From Alphaproteobacteria bacterium (GTDB taxonomy: Bacteria > Pseudomonadota > Alphaproteobacteria > Sphingomonadales > Sphingomonadaceae), in assembly GCA_018970445.1 (NCBI GenBank), contig JAGWWF010000007.1, positions 62,001 to 126,000 of the forward strand: DNA of 64,000 nt, written 5' to 3'. The position numbers and the translations under genes are program-made. This document shows positions 9,217-17,462 of the stretch, one piece after another (position 1 is the stretch's first letter; each line of letters opens with the position of its first letter). The notes under the pieces are model-generated. The model saw nothing but the letters and a program-made list of their open reading frames with translations. It did not search any database and had not been told where the DNA came from.

Positions 9217-9671
9217 TGGCCAGGACTGCAATGTTCACGCCGCCGCGCTTCTCGCCCATGCGGGTGCGCCTGCTGTCGGGCCTGTCGGTTGCGGCCATGC
9301 TGGCCGGCACCATCGGCCCGATGCTGTTGCCCGTGGATGGCGGCGGCGGCCTGATGACCATGACCAGGGTGCTGGGGTGGGCTCTGGCGGCCGCGGTGGC
9401 GGTGGGCAGCCCCGGCTGGCGTCATGTGGCTCCGGGCGAGCTTGACAAGCGCGAGCGCAGCGACCGGGCTCGCGCCGTGGTGATTGGCCACTGGGTGACG
9501 GGCATCTGCATCTGTTTTGCCTTCATCTGGCTGCTGCTGGCCACGGGGCGGACCCTGTGGCTGCCCGATCGGTTTCAGGCCGCCTGGCTGATGGCGATGT
9601 TGTTCTGGGGGCATGTGATGGTGCCCGGCATGCTGCTGGCGTGGCGCAGCGACCGCGATGAAGAGGATTGA
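9216..9671 (+). CDS. Four-helix membrane protein, first paralogue of the XRE cassette
   Basis: Unrecognised inner-membrane protein of 151 residues with four hydrophobic segments (about 20-38, 46-62, 88-107, 121-139). Between helices 2 and 3 lies a charged loop LDKRERSDRARAVVIGH; the next gene has LDERERQQRDRAYVATH in the same place, and both end in a short AWR plus acidic tail. They are therefore tandem paralogues. The DERE-type loop followed by a helix resembles small bacterial and archaeal membrane families such as DUF2178, but I cannot confirm membership. The start at 9216 is fixed by the overlap with the XRE stop. Confidence 0.75.
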   Translation: MARTAMFTPPRFSPMRVRLLSGLSVAAMLAGTIGPMLLPVDGGGGLMTMTRVLGWALAAAVAVGSPGWRHVAPGELDKRERSDRARAVVIGHWVTGICICFAFIWLLLATGRTLWLPDRFQAAWLMAMLFWGHVMVPGMLLAWRSDRDEED

Positions 9672-9674
9672 GCG

Positions 9675-10157
9675 ATGGAAAGGACGATGCCGATGGCCCC
9701 CAAGGCCCCGCTGACACTGAGCCTGCGCAGCGCGCGCATCCTGTCGATTGCCGTGCTGGCCGGCATAGGCATCGGTTATCTGGGCGGCGCGATCACGGCC
9801 GATGCCGATGGCACCACGCCGATCGGATTTGTGCTCATGCGGATCATTGGCCTGTTTGCGGCGGTTGCCCTGTTCATCGATCGGCGCGGACAGATGGCAC
9901 AATCCAGCGATGCCCTGCTGGACGAGCGCGAACGCCAGCAGCGCGACCGGGCCTATGTTGCCACCCACCAGATCATGGTGCTCACGCTGTTCGGCTTCTT
10001 CATCTGGTCGATCATCGCCCGGTTCATCGATGGCTGGATGCCGGGCCAGGAACAGGCGCTCGATCTGCTGTCGGGTTTTGCGATCACGTCGATGGCGCTG
10101 CCCGGCATCATTCTGGCCTGGCGCGAACAGCCGGAGGATGCGGACGACGCCGCCTGA
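9675..10157 (+). CDS. Four-helix membrane protein, second paralogue of the XRE cassette
   Basis: The 160-residue product has four hydrophobic segments (about 20-40, 50-66, 98-117, 128-147) and the charged loop LDERERQQRDRAYVATH between helices 2 and 3, matching the gene just upstream. The C-terminus is acidic (EQPEDADDAA). It starts three bases after the preceding stop and so belongs to the same transcript as the XRE regulator. Function is unknown; the conserved loop facing the cytoplasm is the obvious candidate for contact with the regulator. A strong GC hairpin follows at 10181-10212. Confidence 0.75.
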   Translation: MERTMPMAPKAPLTLSLRSARILSIAVLAGIGIGYLGGAITADADGTTPIGFVLMRIIGLFAAVALFIDRRGQMAQSSDALLDERERQQRDRAYVATHQIMVLTLFGFFIWSIIARFIDGWMPGQEQALDLLSGFAITSMALPGIILAWREQPEDADDAA

Positions 10158-10180
10158 GAATTGTTCCTGCCCGCGGCAGG

Positions 10181-10212
10181 GGCCCGGCCCGGCAGCCCCG
10201 CCGGGCCGGGCC
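10181..10212. terminator. Strong hairpin between convergent genes
   Basis: A perfect 13-base-pair stem (10181-10193 with 10200-10212) with a six-base loop lies between the end of the XRE cassette and the end of the methylcrotonyl-CoA carboxylase gene. A second small hairpin (CCTGCC/GGCAGG, 10166-10180) precedes it. There is no T-run on either strand, so it may work as a Rho-assisted or bidirectional barrier rather than a classical intrinsic terminator. Confidence 0.5.
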
Positions 10213-10220
10213 AAAGCCGA

Positions 10221-12179
10221 TCAGCCGAATTCCACCAGCATCATGCCATCGGCGACCTGATCGCCGGTGGCGACATGCACGGCCTTGATGATGCCGGCAG
10301 CCCGCGCGGTCAGGCGATGTTCCATCTTCATGGCTTCCAGCACCAGCAGCCGATCGCCTTCGGCCACCGCCTGGCCGGCCACCACGTCCACCGCCAGCAC
10401 GCGGCCGGGCATCGGCGCCAGCAACTCGCCCCGGCCGCTGCCGGCATCGGCCTTTCGTGGCGGCAGTGTGGCCAGTGTCCAGCTCTGGCCGGCCAGCCGC
10501 ACCTCCACCGCACCGGGCTGGGCCACCACGGTTGCGGCCAGCAGGCGGCCGGCCAGATCGATGCGCAGGCCATGCGGGCCGGTGCGCCGGGCACCCACCT
10601 CGCCGATGCCGGGCAGGCCGCCGATGCGCCAGCGATCCGGGCCGGCGGTGCGCAGGGTGATGTTGTGGCCGGTGCCCTGCCACCACAGCATCACCATGTG
10701 TTCATGGGCCAGGTTGATGCGGAACGGCAGCGCGGCAAACAGGCTGGCCGGGGCCGCTGCAACGGGCAAGCCCAGGCCCAGGGCGGCGGCCAGCAGCGCC
10801 GGCGCCGGGCAATCGGCCGGCGGGGACAGGCTGGCGATATGCCGGGCGATGAAGCCGGTATCCACGTCGCCAGCGCGGAAGGCGGGATGATCGGCCAGCC
10901 GGGCCAGAAAGGCGCGGTTGGATTTCAGGCCATCAACGATCGTCGCATCCAGCGCGGCGACCAGCCGATCGATGGCCTGGTCGCGCGTTGCGCCATGGGC
11001 GATCAGCTTGGCGATCATCGGATCATAATCCAGCCCGATGCGGCTGCCCTGTTCCACCCCGGTATCGATGCGCACACCCGGCCCATTGCCAAAGGCCAGC
11101 CGGCTGATGGTGCCGGTGGAGGGCAGGAAGCCACCATCGGGATCCTCGGCATAAAGCCGCGCTTCCATCGCCCAGCCGGTGATGGTCAATTCGTCCTGCC
11201 GTTTGGGCAGTGGTTCGCCGCGCGCCACGCGGATCTGCCATTCCACCAGATCTTCGCCGGTGATGCATTCGGTGACGGGATGTTCCACCTGCAGGCGGGT
11301 GTTCATCTCCATGAAATAGAAGGCGGGATCGCCGGCGGCGTCCAGCGTGTCGAGATCGAGGATGAATTCCACCGTGCCGGCACCCTGATAGCCGATGGCA
11401 TGGGCGGCGGTGACGGCAGCCACGCCCAGCGTGTGGCGCAGGCGGGGCGACAGGCCTGGGGCGGGGGCCTCCTCGATCACCTTCTGGTGGCGGCGCTGCA
11501 GGGAACAATCGCGTTCAAACAGGTGGACGGCATTGCCATGGCCATCGGCGAACAATTGCACTTCGACATGGCGGGGGCGCTGGATCAGCTTTTCCAGCAT
11601 CACATCGGCATTGCCGAAGACGGTTTCGCCCTCGCGCTGCGCGGCCATCAGTGCGTCCTGGAATTCGGCCGGGCTGTGCACGGCGCGCATGCCCTTGCCG
11701 CCACCGCCGGCCACCGCCTTGATCAGCAAGGGATAGCCCACGCCCTCGGCGGCCCTTGCCAACCGCACCAGGCTCTGATCATTGCCCTGATAGCCGGGCG
11801 TGATCGGCACGCCGGCCTTCTTCATGGCGGCCTTGGCGGTGTCTTTCAGGGCCATCACCCGCATCGCGGCTTCGGGCGGGCCGATGAAGATGATGCCGGC
11901 AGCCTTGAGCGCGCGGGCGAATTCGGCATTTTCCGACAGGAAGCCATAACCGGGATGCACGGCATCGGCCCCGGTGCGGCGGGCCGCCGCGATGATGGCA
12001 TCCATGTCGAGATAGGGCCGGTCGCCGGCCAGCGGCACGGCCTGGCCGGCTTCGCGCACGAACGGCGCATCGGCGTCCGCAGCGCTGTGCACGGCCACGG
12101 TGGCAATGCCCATCGCGTGCGCGGTGCGGATGATGCGGCGGGCAATCTCGCCACGATTGGCGATCAGGATCTTGTGCAT
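10221..12179 (-). CDS. Methylcrotonyl-CoA carboxylase biotin-containing alpha subunit
   Basis: Biotin carboxylase plus biotin-carrier subunit of 3-methylcrotonyl-CoA carboxylase (leucine degradation). The 652-residue product starts with the biotin carboxylase fold (KILIANRGEIARRIIRT), has the ATP-grasp glycine-rich loop AVAGGGGKGMRAV and the MNTRLQVEHPVTE active-site stretch, and ends with a biotinyl domain with the modified lysine in LEAMKMEH. The open frame extends upstream to 12245, but that extension is a translated inverted repeat; MHKILIANRG at 12179 is the natural start. The pairing with the carboxyltransferase gene at 14.2-15.8 kb and a hydratase supports methylcrotonyl- rather than propionyl- or acetyl-CoA carboxylase. 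Confidence 0.9.
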   Translation of the reverse strand: MHKILIANRGEIARRIIRTAHAMGIATVAVHSAADADAPFVREAGQAVPLAGDRPYLDMDAIIAAARRTGADAVHPGYGFLSENAEFARALKAAGIIFIGPPEAAMRVMALKDTAKAAMKKAGVPITPGYQGNDQSLVRLARAAEGVGYPLLIKAVAGGGGKGMRAVHSPAEFQDALMAAQREGETVFGNADVMLEKLIQRPRHVEVQLFADGHGNAVHLFERDCSLQRRHQKVIEEAPAPGLSPRLRHTLGVAAVTAAHAIGYQGAGTVEFILDLDTLDAAGDPAFYFMEMNTRLQVEHPVTECITGEDLVEWQIRVARGEPLPKRQDELTITGWAMEARLYAEDPDGGFLPSTGTISRLAFGNGPGVRIDTGVEQGSRIGLDYDPMIAKLIAHGATRDQAIDRLVAALDATIVDGLKSNRAFLARLADHPAFRAGDVDTGFIARHIASLSPPADCPAPALLAAALGLGLPVAAAPASLFAALPFRINLAHEHMVMLWWQGTGHNITLRTAGPDRWRIGGLPGIGEVGARRTGPHGLRIDLAGRLLAATVVAQPGAVEVRLAGQSWTLATLPPRKADAGSGRGELLAPMPGRVLAVDVVAGQAVAEGDRLLVLEAMKMEHRLTARAAGIIKAVHVATGDQVADGMMLVEFG

Positions 12180-12185
12180 GCTGGT

Positions 12186-12357
12186 CCTTCTCCCCTCCCT
12201 GCAAGGGAGGGGCTGGGGGAGGGTGCCGCAGCGAAGCGGAGGCATGGCGAAGATGGCGGACCACCGCAGGCTGCCAAACCGGCGCGTGTGGCATGGTCGA
12301 GGTCTCGCCTTCGGCTCGACACCCTCCCCAGGCCCCTCCCTTGCAGGGAGGGGAAAA
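12186..12357. repeat. Pair of inverted REP-like intergenic repeats
   Basis: Two copies of a GC-rich intergenic repeat lie head to head between the biotin carboxylase gene and the NTF2-like gene. Each contains a hairpin of CCCCTCCC and GGGAGGGG (12192-12199 with 12205-12212; 12333-12340 with 12346-12353) flanked by an ACCCTCCCC block. Reading the first copy on the minus strand and the second on the plus strand gives nearly the same sequence of about 35 bases. This is the arrangement of a bacterial interspersed mosaic element; similar CCCTC-rich hairpins recur at 52639-52686. Confidence 0.7.
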
Positions 12358-12369
12358 GCGCGGCCCCCA

Positions 12370-12831
12370 TCACTTGGGCGGGCACCCCTTGGGATCGGCG
12401 GTCCAGCCGAAGGTCGTCAGCAGCCATTTGCCGTCGATCCGGCTCCAGCCGAAACTGTCCACCCCGCAATGGATGCGCTTGCCGTCGATATCCAGCGTGT
12501 AGGGTGCCCAGACATGGGCATGATCGCGGGTGACAAGCACCTTGCTGCGCACGATCAGCTCTTCAAACTTGCGCGGCGGGGCATTGCGGAAATTGTCGAA
12601 CAACTGCTGGCGCGTCATCACGCGGAAACGGCTGGGCTGATCGGGCGGGAAGTTGAGCACCTGGATGGTTAGCGTTGGATGGGTCATCGCCTCGGCTGCA
12701 TTGGCATCGCCCCTGTTGAGCGCCGCCATGAATTCGTTGGTGGCGGCCAGCACCTCGGCTTTCGGGGTGGCGGCGGCGGGTGCTGCCAGCAGCAGGGCGA
12801 TGGCGGCAGTGCGCATCAATCGATTAGCCAT
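12370..12831 (-). CDS. Exported NTF2-like fold protein
   Basis: The 153-residue product has a signal peptide (RTAAIALLLAAPAAATP) and an NTF2/SnoaL-like body: a helical start LAATNEFMAALNRGDANAAEAM, followed by beta strands ending in WSRIDGKWLLTTFGW, the usual cone-shaped fold pattern. Two cysteines (HCGVD and KGCPP) may pair outside the cytoplasm. No catalytic role can be read. It overlaps the upstream hydratase gene by 16 bases and so sits in the middle of the leucine-degradation operon, although an exported protein has no obvious job in that pathway. Confidence 0.7.
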   Translation of the reverse strand: MANRLMRTAAIALLLAAPAAATPKAEVLAATNEFMAALNRGDANAAEAMTHPTLTIQVLNFPPDQPSRFRVMTRQQLFDNFRNAPPRKFEELIVRSKVLVTRDHAHVWAPYTLDIDGKRIHCGVDSFGWSRIDGKWLLTTFGWTADPKGCPPK

Positions 12832-13595
12832 GACGGTTTTCCTTTGCTCAGGAAGGCGTTGATGCCCTCGCGCCCCTCCGCGCTTACCCGGCGGGCGGCG
12901 ATGCGGCGAGCGGTGTCGGCGCGCAGCTGGGCAGTGATGGGCTGGCCGGCAAAATCCAGCGCCAGCCGCTTGGCATCGGCCACCGCACCCGGCGCGGCCT
13001 GGCCGATGTGGGTGAGCCAGTGGGACACCACGGCCTGCGCGGCGTCATCGTCGATGGCAACCTCATCCACCAGGCCCAGCTCTCGCGCAGTGGCGGCATC
13101 AAAGGCCTCGGCGGTGAGGAACCAGCGCCGGGCGCGCGCCCCGATCCTGGCCATCACGAAGGGCGAGATGGTCGCCGGGGTCAGGCCGAGCCTGACTTCC
13201 GACAGGCGGAACTGCGTGCCCGCGACTGCCACCGCCATGTCGGCACAGGCCACAAGACCGACGCCGCCACCCGTCACATGGCCGTGGGCGACGACGATCA
13301 CCGGTTTGGGGCAGGCGTTGATCGCGGCCAGCATGTCAGACAGGCGCATGGCATCGGCTTCATTCTCGGCGGCGCTCCAGCTTGCTGCGGCGCGCATCCA
13401 GTCGAGATCGGCGCCGGCCGAAAAGCTCTTGCCGGCGCCGGCCAGCACGATCGCCCGCACCTCGGGCGCCGCGCCCAGCCGGGTGAAGCCTTCCGTGAGC
13501 GCCGCGATCAGATCGGCGTTGAAGGCGTTGTGCCGCTCCGGCCGGTTGAGGGTGAGGCGGGCGGTGCCAAAATCGTCGAGGGCTTCGTCAAGCAT
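12816..13595 (-). CDS. Enoyl-CoA hydratase family protein, probable methylglutaconyl-CoA hydratase
   Basis: Crotonase-fold enzyme of 259 residues, expected to hydrate 3-methylglutaconyl-CoA to HMG-CoA in leucine degradation. Visible signatures are NRPERHNAFNADLI, the oxyanion-hole stretch AGAGKSFSAGADLDWM, and GHVTGGGVGLVACADMAVA; the SEVRLGLTPATISPFV segment is typical of the methylglutaconyl-CoA hydratase branch. The assignment rests largely on position between the two methylcrotonyl-CoA carboxylase genes. Its start overlaps the end of an AT-rich foreign-looking gene by 8 bases, and its end overlaps the NTF2-like gene by 16, so the whole stretch is translationally coupled. Confidence 0.85.
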   Translation of the reverse strand: MLDEALDDFGTARLTLNRPERHNAFNADLIAALTEGFTRLGAAPEVRAIVLAGAGKSFSAGADLDWMRAAASWSAAENEADAMRLSDMLAAINACPKPVIVVAHGHVTGGGVGLVACADMAVAVAGTQFRLSEVRLGLTPATISPFVMARIGARARRWFLTAEAFDAATARELGLVDEVAIDDDAAQAVVSHWLTHIGQAAPGAVADAKRLALDFAGQPITAQLRADTARRIAARRVSAEGREGINAFLSKGKPSWLID

Positions 13596-14217
13596 TGTTA
13601 GCTTCCACGCTTAGATTCGAAAAAATTCTTCTTCTCCGAAGTCGGTAAACTTTTCTCATAATTCGCCTATTCTTAAAGTGCTCACCCAAAATGATAATGG
13701 TGGAAGCTGACACGACCAAAATTGGCAATCGGTAATCAAGAAAAAATTTCGGTTTTGTATCCTTGCTGAATTGAAGAATATCACGTGCGATCTCAAAAAA
13801 AACCCTATTATCTTTTCTTACTTCAACTCTATCCACTATAGAACCTGTCAGCATTGTAAACATTTCATTAATAGACAGGTGAAATTCAAAACTCAACATA
13901 AGGAAGCCAACATTCAAAACGGTGAAAATGTAAAGAATAATTTGAACAAAAGAATCAGACATATACATGCTGTTATAGGAATTCAGCAGAACGTTATCCT
14001 TATACAATTGTTTCGCAACTTGAAAATCGCTCTTATGCATTCGGACAGCAAATCGTCTTGGTCCGTTCTTTATCAAGTAAGTGAAATTTGAAATAAGCGT
14101 TTTCCAGTTTCGAAACAGCCAGTAGCCGCCGCCTAGAACCGCAAGTGCATTGGCAATGGCGGTAGGTATTGGGCCCGCAAGAAACATAACAAGAGCATTT
14201 TTGTCCATCGCAATCAC
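13588..14217 (-). CDS. AT-rich orphan membrane protein inside the leucine operon
   Basis: I do not recognise this 209-residue protein. It has three likely membrane segments (about residues 9-30, 88-112 and 167-187), a basic loop after the first, and a strongly basic C-terminus ([16 protein letters not shown]), suggesting a membrane anchor with cytoplasmic tail. Base composition is very unlike its surroundings: the lines at 13741-13800 and 13861-13920 are each about 32% G+C in an otherwise clearly GC-rich window, and codons such as ATA, AAA and AAT abound. The GTG start overlaps the upstream carboxyltransferase stop (GTGA), and the end overlaps the hydratase start by 8 bases. An internal ATG at 14208 is an alternative start. 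Horizontal acquisition is likely. Confidence 0.7.
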   Translation of the reverse strand: MIAMDKNALVMFLAGPIPTAIANALAVLGGGYWLFRNWKTLISNFTYLIKNGPRRFAVRMHKSDFQVAKQLYKDNVLLNSYNSMYMSDSFVQIILYIFTVLNVGFLMLSFEFHLSINEMFTMLTGSIVDRVEVRKDNRVFFEIARDILQFSKDTKPKFFLDYRLPILVVSASTIIILGEHFKNRRIMRKVYRLRRRRIFSNLSVEANNA

Positions 14218-15788
14218 ATCCGGAACGTGCCGAAGCGGGTTTCCGGCACGGGTTGCTGCAGGCTGGCGGCGAGCGACAGGGCCACTACGGTGCGCGTGTC
14301 TTCCGGCGCGATGATGCCATCATCCCACAGCCGGGCGCTGGCATAATAAGGGTGGCCCTGGCGTTCATACTGGGCGCGGATCGGCGCCTTGAACGCCTCT
14401 TCCTCCGCTGGGGTCTTGAAGCCGCCCGATTTTACCGCAGCCAGCACGCTGGCCGCCTGTTCACCGCCCATCACGCTGATCCGGGCATTGGGCCACATCC
14501 ACAGGAAGCGAGGGGAATAGGCCCGGCCGCACATGCCATAATTGCCGGCGCCAAAGCTGCCGCCGGTCACCACCGTGATCTTGGGCACGGCGGCGCAGGC
14601 CACCGCCGTCACCAGCTTGGCACCATGTTTGGCAATGCCTTCGTTCTCAAAACGGCGGCCGACCATGAAGCCGCTGATATTCTGCAGGAACAACAGCGGA
14701 ATGCGCCGCTGGCAGGCCAGTTCGATGAAATGCGCGCCCTTCTGGGCGCTTTCGCTGAACAAGATGCCGTTGTTGGCGATGATGCCCACGGGATAGCCTT
14801 CGATCTCGGCAAAGCCGGTCACCAGCGTTTCGCCATAACGCGGCTTGAACAACTGGCATTCCGATCCATCGACCAGCCGGGCGATGATTTCATGCACGTC
14901 CACCGGCACGCGCGTGTCGATGGGGGCCAGCGCGTTCAGCTCGGCGGTGTCGAACAGCGGCGGCCGGCTGGGGCCGCGCGCCACGGCCGGGGCAGCCGGC
15001 ACAGTGGCGATGATGCGGCGGGCGATGGCGATGGCATCCTGGTCATTCTCGGCCAGATGATCGGCCACGCCCGACAGGCGGGTGTGGACATCGCCGCCGC
15101 CCAGCTCCTCGGCGCTCACCTCCTCGCCGGTGGCGGCCTTCACCAGCGGCGGGCCGCCCAGGAAGATGGTGCCCTGGTTCTTCACGATGATCGATTCATC
15201 GGCCATGGCCGGCACATAGGCACCGCCGGCGGTGCAACTGCCCATCACCACCGCCACCTGCGGGATGCCGGCCGCGCTCATGGTCGCCTGGTTGAAGAAG
15301 ATGCGGCCGAAATGATCGCGATCGGGGAATACTTCATCCTGCCGGGGCAGGTTGGCACCGCCCGAATCGACCAGATACAGGCAGGGCAGGCCGTTCTGCG
15401 CCGCGATCTCCTGCGCGCGCAGATGCTTCTTCACCGTCAGCGGATAATAGCTGCCGCCCTTCACCGTCGCATCGTTGGCGACGATCACGCACAATCGGCC
15501 GGCCACCTGGCCCACACCGGCGATCAGGCCGGCGGCGGGCACATCCTCTCCATAGACATCATGGGCGGCGAACTGGCCGATTTCGAGGAAGCCGCTGTGC
15601 GGATCGAGAAGCGCCTCGACGCGGGCGCGCGGCAGCAGCTTGCCGCGGGCGACATGTTTTTCGCGGGCCGCCGCCGGCCCACCCAGCGCGATGCGGGCCG
15701 CCGTGTCGCGCAGATCGGCCAGCAGATCGGCCATGGCGGCAGCGGTGGCCTTGGCGGCGGGGGGCAGGGGTTTACCGATGGCGGGCAT
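14214..15788 (-). CDS. Methylcrotonyl-CoA carboxylase carboxyltransferase beta subunit
   Basis: Transfers carboxyl from carboxybiotin to 3-methylcrotonyl-CoA. The 524-residue protein contains the two crotonase-like halves of the carboxyltransferase fold, with the N-terminal [17 protein letters not shown], the [18 protein letters not shown] acyl-CoA binding segment, [17 protein letters not shown], and the second-half stretches [11 protein letters not shown] and [22 protein letters not shown], all hallmarks of the MCC beta subunit. The frame extends to 15836 but that part reads into a tandem repeat; MPAIGKP at 15788 is the better start. It is the first gene of the operon running through the hydratase to the alpha subunit. 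Confidence 0.93.
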   Translation of the reverse strand: MPAIGKPLPPAAKATAAAMADLLADLRDTAARIALGGPAAAREKHVARGKLLPRARVEALLDPHSGFLEIGQFAAHDVYGEDVPAAGLIAGVGQVAGRLCVIVANDATVKGGSYYPLTVKKHLRAQEIAAQNGLPCLYLVDSGGANLPRQDEVFPDRDHFGRIFFNQATMSAAGIPQVAVVMGSCTAGGAYVPAMADESIIVKNQGTIFLGGPPLVKAATGEEVSAEELGGGDVHTRLSGVADHLAENDQDAIAIARRIIATVPAAPAVARGPSRPPLFDTAELNALAPIDTRVPVDVHEIIARLVDGSECQLFKPRYGETLVTGFAEIEGYPVGIIANNGILFSESAQKGAHFIELACQRRIPLLFLQNISGFMVGRRFENEGIAKHGAKLVTAVACAAVPKITVVTGGSFGAGNYGMCGRAYSPRFLWMWPNARISVMGGEQAASVLAAVKSGGFKTPAEEEAFKAPIRAQYERQGHPYYASARLWDDGIIAPEDTRTVVALSLAASLQQPVPETRFGTFRM

Positions 15789-15825
15789 GATCCGGCTATA
15801 GGCCGGCCAGCGCCAGTCGCCAAGT

Positions 15826-15875
15826 GGCGCAGCCACGTTGCGCGCAGGCTGGCGCAGCCACGTTGCGCGCAGGCT
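15826..15875. repeat. Perfect 25-bp tandem duplication
   Basis: Two exact head-to-tail copies of a 25-base unit (15826-15850 and 15851-15875), followed by an eight-base start of a third, lie between the divergent carboxyltransferase and L31 genes. It overlaps the likely upstream control region of the leucine operon. A replication-slippage duplication is the simplest explanation. Confidence 0.8.
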
Positions 15876-16005
15876 GGCGCAGGCGGCCGATCGTTTGGCT
15901 GATGCAGCAGCGTGGCAGTTGCAATGCGGTGGACAAGCGGCTATGCGGCGCGTTCAATTTTCCAAAGGGCCGGTCGGCACCGGTCCGCAGCCAAGGAAAT
16001 ATCCC

Positions 16006-16236
16006 ATGAAGTCCGGCATCCATCCCGAATATCACGTCATCACTGTCAAGATGACCGACGGCACTACCTATCAGACCCGTTCGACCTGGGGCAAGGATGG
16101 GGATGTGATGAACCTGGAAATCGATCCGACCAGCCACCCGGCCTGGACCGGCGGCACCGGCCGCATGCTGGATGCCGGCGGCCAGGTGGCGCGCTTCAAC
16201 AAGCGTTTCGCCAGCTTTGGCCTGGGCAAGAAATAA
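16006..16236 (+). CDS. rpmE: 50S ribosomal protein L31
   Basis: The 76-residue product matches bacterial L31: [20 protein letters not shown] at the start, TRSTWGKDG in the middle, and [25 protein letters not shown] at the C-terminal half (quoted in parts of the chain). The CxxC zinc motifs of the classic form are absent, so this is the cysteine-free variant common in Alphaproteobacteria. A GGAAAT ribosome-binding site precedes the ATG at 16006; the longer open frame upstream runs through the tandem repeat and is not coding. A good intrinsic terminator follows at 16263-16294, so it is a single-gene unit. Confidence 0.95.
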   Translation: MKSGIHPEYHVITVKMTDGTTYQTRSTWGKDGDVMNLEIDPTSHPAWTGGTGRMLDAGGQVARFNKRFASFGLGKK

Positions 16237-16262
16237 ACCCGTCGCCCAGCGCGGCAATGATT

Positions 16263-16294
16263 AGGGGCGGTCCATCGGGCCGCCCCTTGCTTTT
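16263..16294 (+). terminator. Intrinsic terminator of rpmE
   Basis: An 8-bp GC stem (AGGGGCGG at 16263-16270 with CCGCCCCT at 16280-16287, nine-base loop) is followed by TGCTTTT. It lies 27 bases after the L31 stop. Confidence 0.8.
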
Positions 16295-16359
16295 GGGGTG
16301 TTTCCCGGCGCCCCGTCATGCGCCATGCCGGATCGGCGCACGAAGGGGTGAGGCACGCG

Positions 16360-17445
16360 ATGGGCAAATTGACCGGCATCCGGGTGATCGACCTGACGCA
16401 GTTTCTGCCCGGCCCGATGCTGACCATGATGATGGCCGATCAGGGCGCCGAGGTGATCAAGGTGGAACCGCCCGCCGGCGATCCGGCCCGCAGCCAGGGC
16501 CCGTTCGAACAGGGCCACAGTGTCTGGTTCGCCAATCTCAATCGCGGCAAGTCCAGCCTGGTGCTCGATCTGAAAGGCCCTGAAGGCAAGGCGGCGCTTT
16601 GTGATCTGATCCGCGGTGCCGATGTGTTCGTGGAAGGCTTTCGCCCCGGCGTGATGGCGCGGCTGGGCTTTGGCTGGGAGGAGGCGCGGGCGCTCAACCC
16701 GCGGCTGGTCTATTGTTCATTGTCGGCCTTTGGCCAGACCGGCGCGCTGGCCCAGCATCCGGCGCATGATCTGGCCGTGCAAGCGATGGCAGGGTTCATC
16801 AGCATCAATGATGCCGGCGATGGCAGCGCGCCGGTGGTGCCGGGCGTGGCGGCGGCCGATGTGGCGGCCGGGCTGACCGGCCTTTCGGCCGTGCTGATGG
16901 CGCTGATCGGGCGGGAACGCACCGGCCAGGGCGATTATCTGGACATCGCCATGTTCGACAGCCTGTTGCCGTGGAGCGCCCATATCGCCGGCGGCGCGCT
17001 GGCCGGCGGCGCACCACCGCGTTCGGCCACGCAGCGATCCCTGGGCGGCGCTGCCTTTTACAATGTCTATGAATGTGCCGATGGCCGCCACATCGTGCTG
17101 GGCGGGCGCGAGATCAAGTTTGCCCGCGCGCTGCTCACGGCGCTGGGCCGGCCCGATCTGGTTGCGTTGGCCGAGGCCGAAGCCGGGCCGGCGCAGGCCC
17201 CGCTGATCGATTTTCTGCGGGCCAGCTTGCGCACACGCAGCCGGGATGACTGGGACCGGTTCATGCATGATCTCGATGTCGCCTATGCCCCGGTGCTGGA
17301 TTTTGCCGAGGCCTTTGCCCAGCCGCATGTGGCGCAGCGCGGGCTGGTGGTGATGGCCGATGGCCGCCACCAGCTGGCGCCGGCCATCCGCTTTGCCGGC
17401 GATGCCTGGGTGCCGGGGCCGGTGCCCGATCTGGGCCAGGGTTGA
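16360..17445 (+). CDS. CaiB/BaiF-family CoA transferase
   Basis: Class III CoA transferase, moving CoA between carboxylic acids. The 361-residue protein opens with LTGIRVIDLTQFLPGPM and QGAEVIKVEPPAGDPAR, the standard N-terminal signature, and has the family's KSSLVLDLKGPEGK and FVEGFRPGVMARLGF blocks; GDYLDIAMFDSLL lies in the region of the catalytic aspartate of the family. The frame starts at 16318, but MGKLTGIR at 16360 fits the family's usual beginning. The substrate is unknown. It is followed after 17 bases by an enoyl-CoA hydratase, suggesting an acyl-CoA catabolic unit, possibly for a branched or aromatic acid. Confidence 0.9.
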   Translation: MGKLTGIRVIDLTQFLPGPMLTMMMADQGAEVIKVEPPAGDPARSQGPFEQGHSVWFANLNRGKSSLVLDLKGPEGKAALCDLIRGADVFVEGFRPGVMARLGFGWEEARALNPRLVYCSLSAFGQTGALAQHPAHDLAVQAMAGFISINDAGDGSAPVVPGVAAADVAAGLTGLSAVLMALIGRERTGQGDYLDIAMFDSLLPWSAHIAGGALAGGAPPRSATQRSLGGAAFYNVYECADGRHIVLGGREIKFARALLTALGRPDLVALAEAEAGPAQAPLIDFLRASLRTRSRDDWDRFMHDLDVAYAPVLDFAEAFAQPHVAQRGLVVMADGRHQLAPAIRFAGDAWVPGPVPDLGQG

Positions 17446-17462
17446 ACCACAAGGAACACGCC

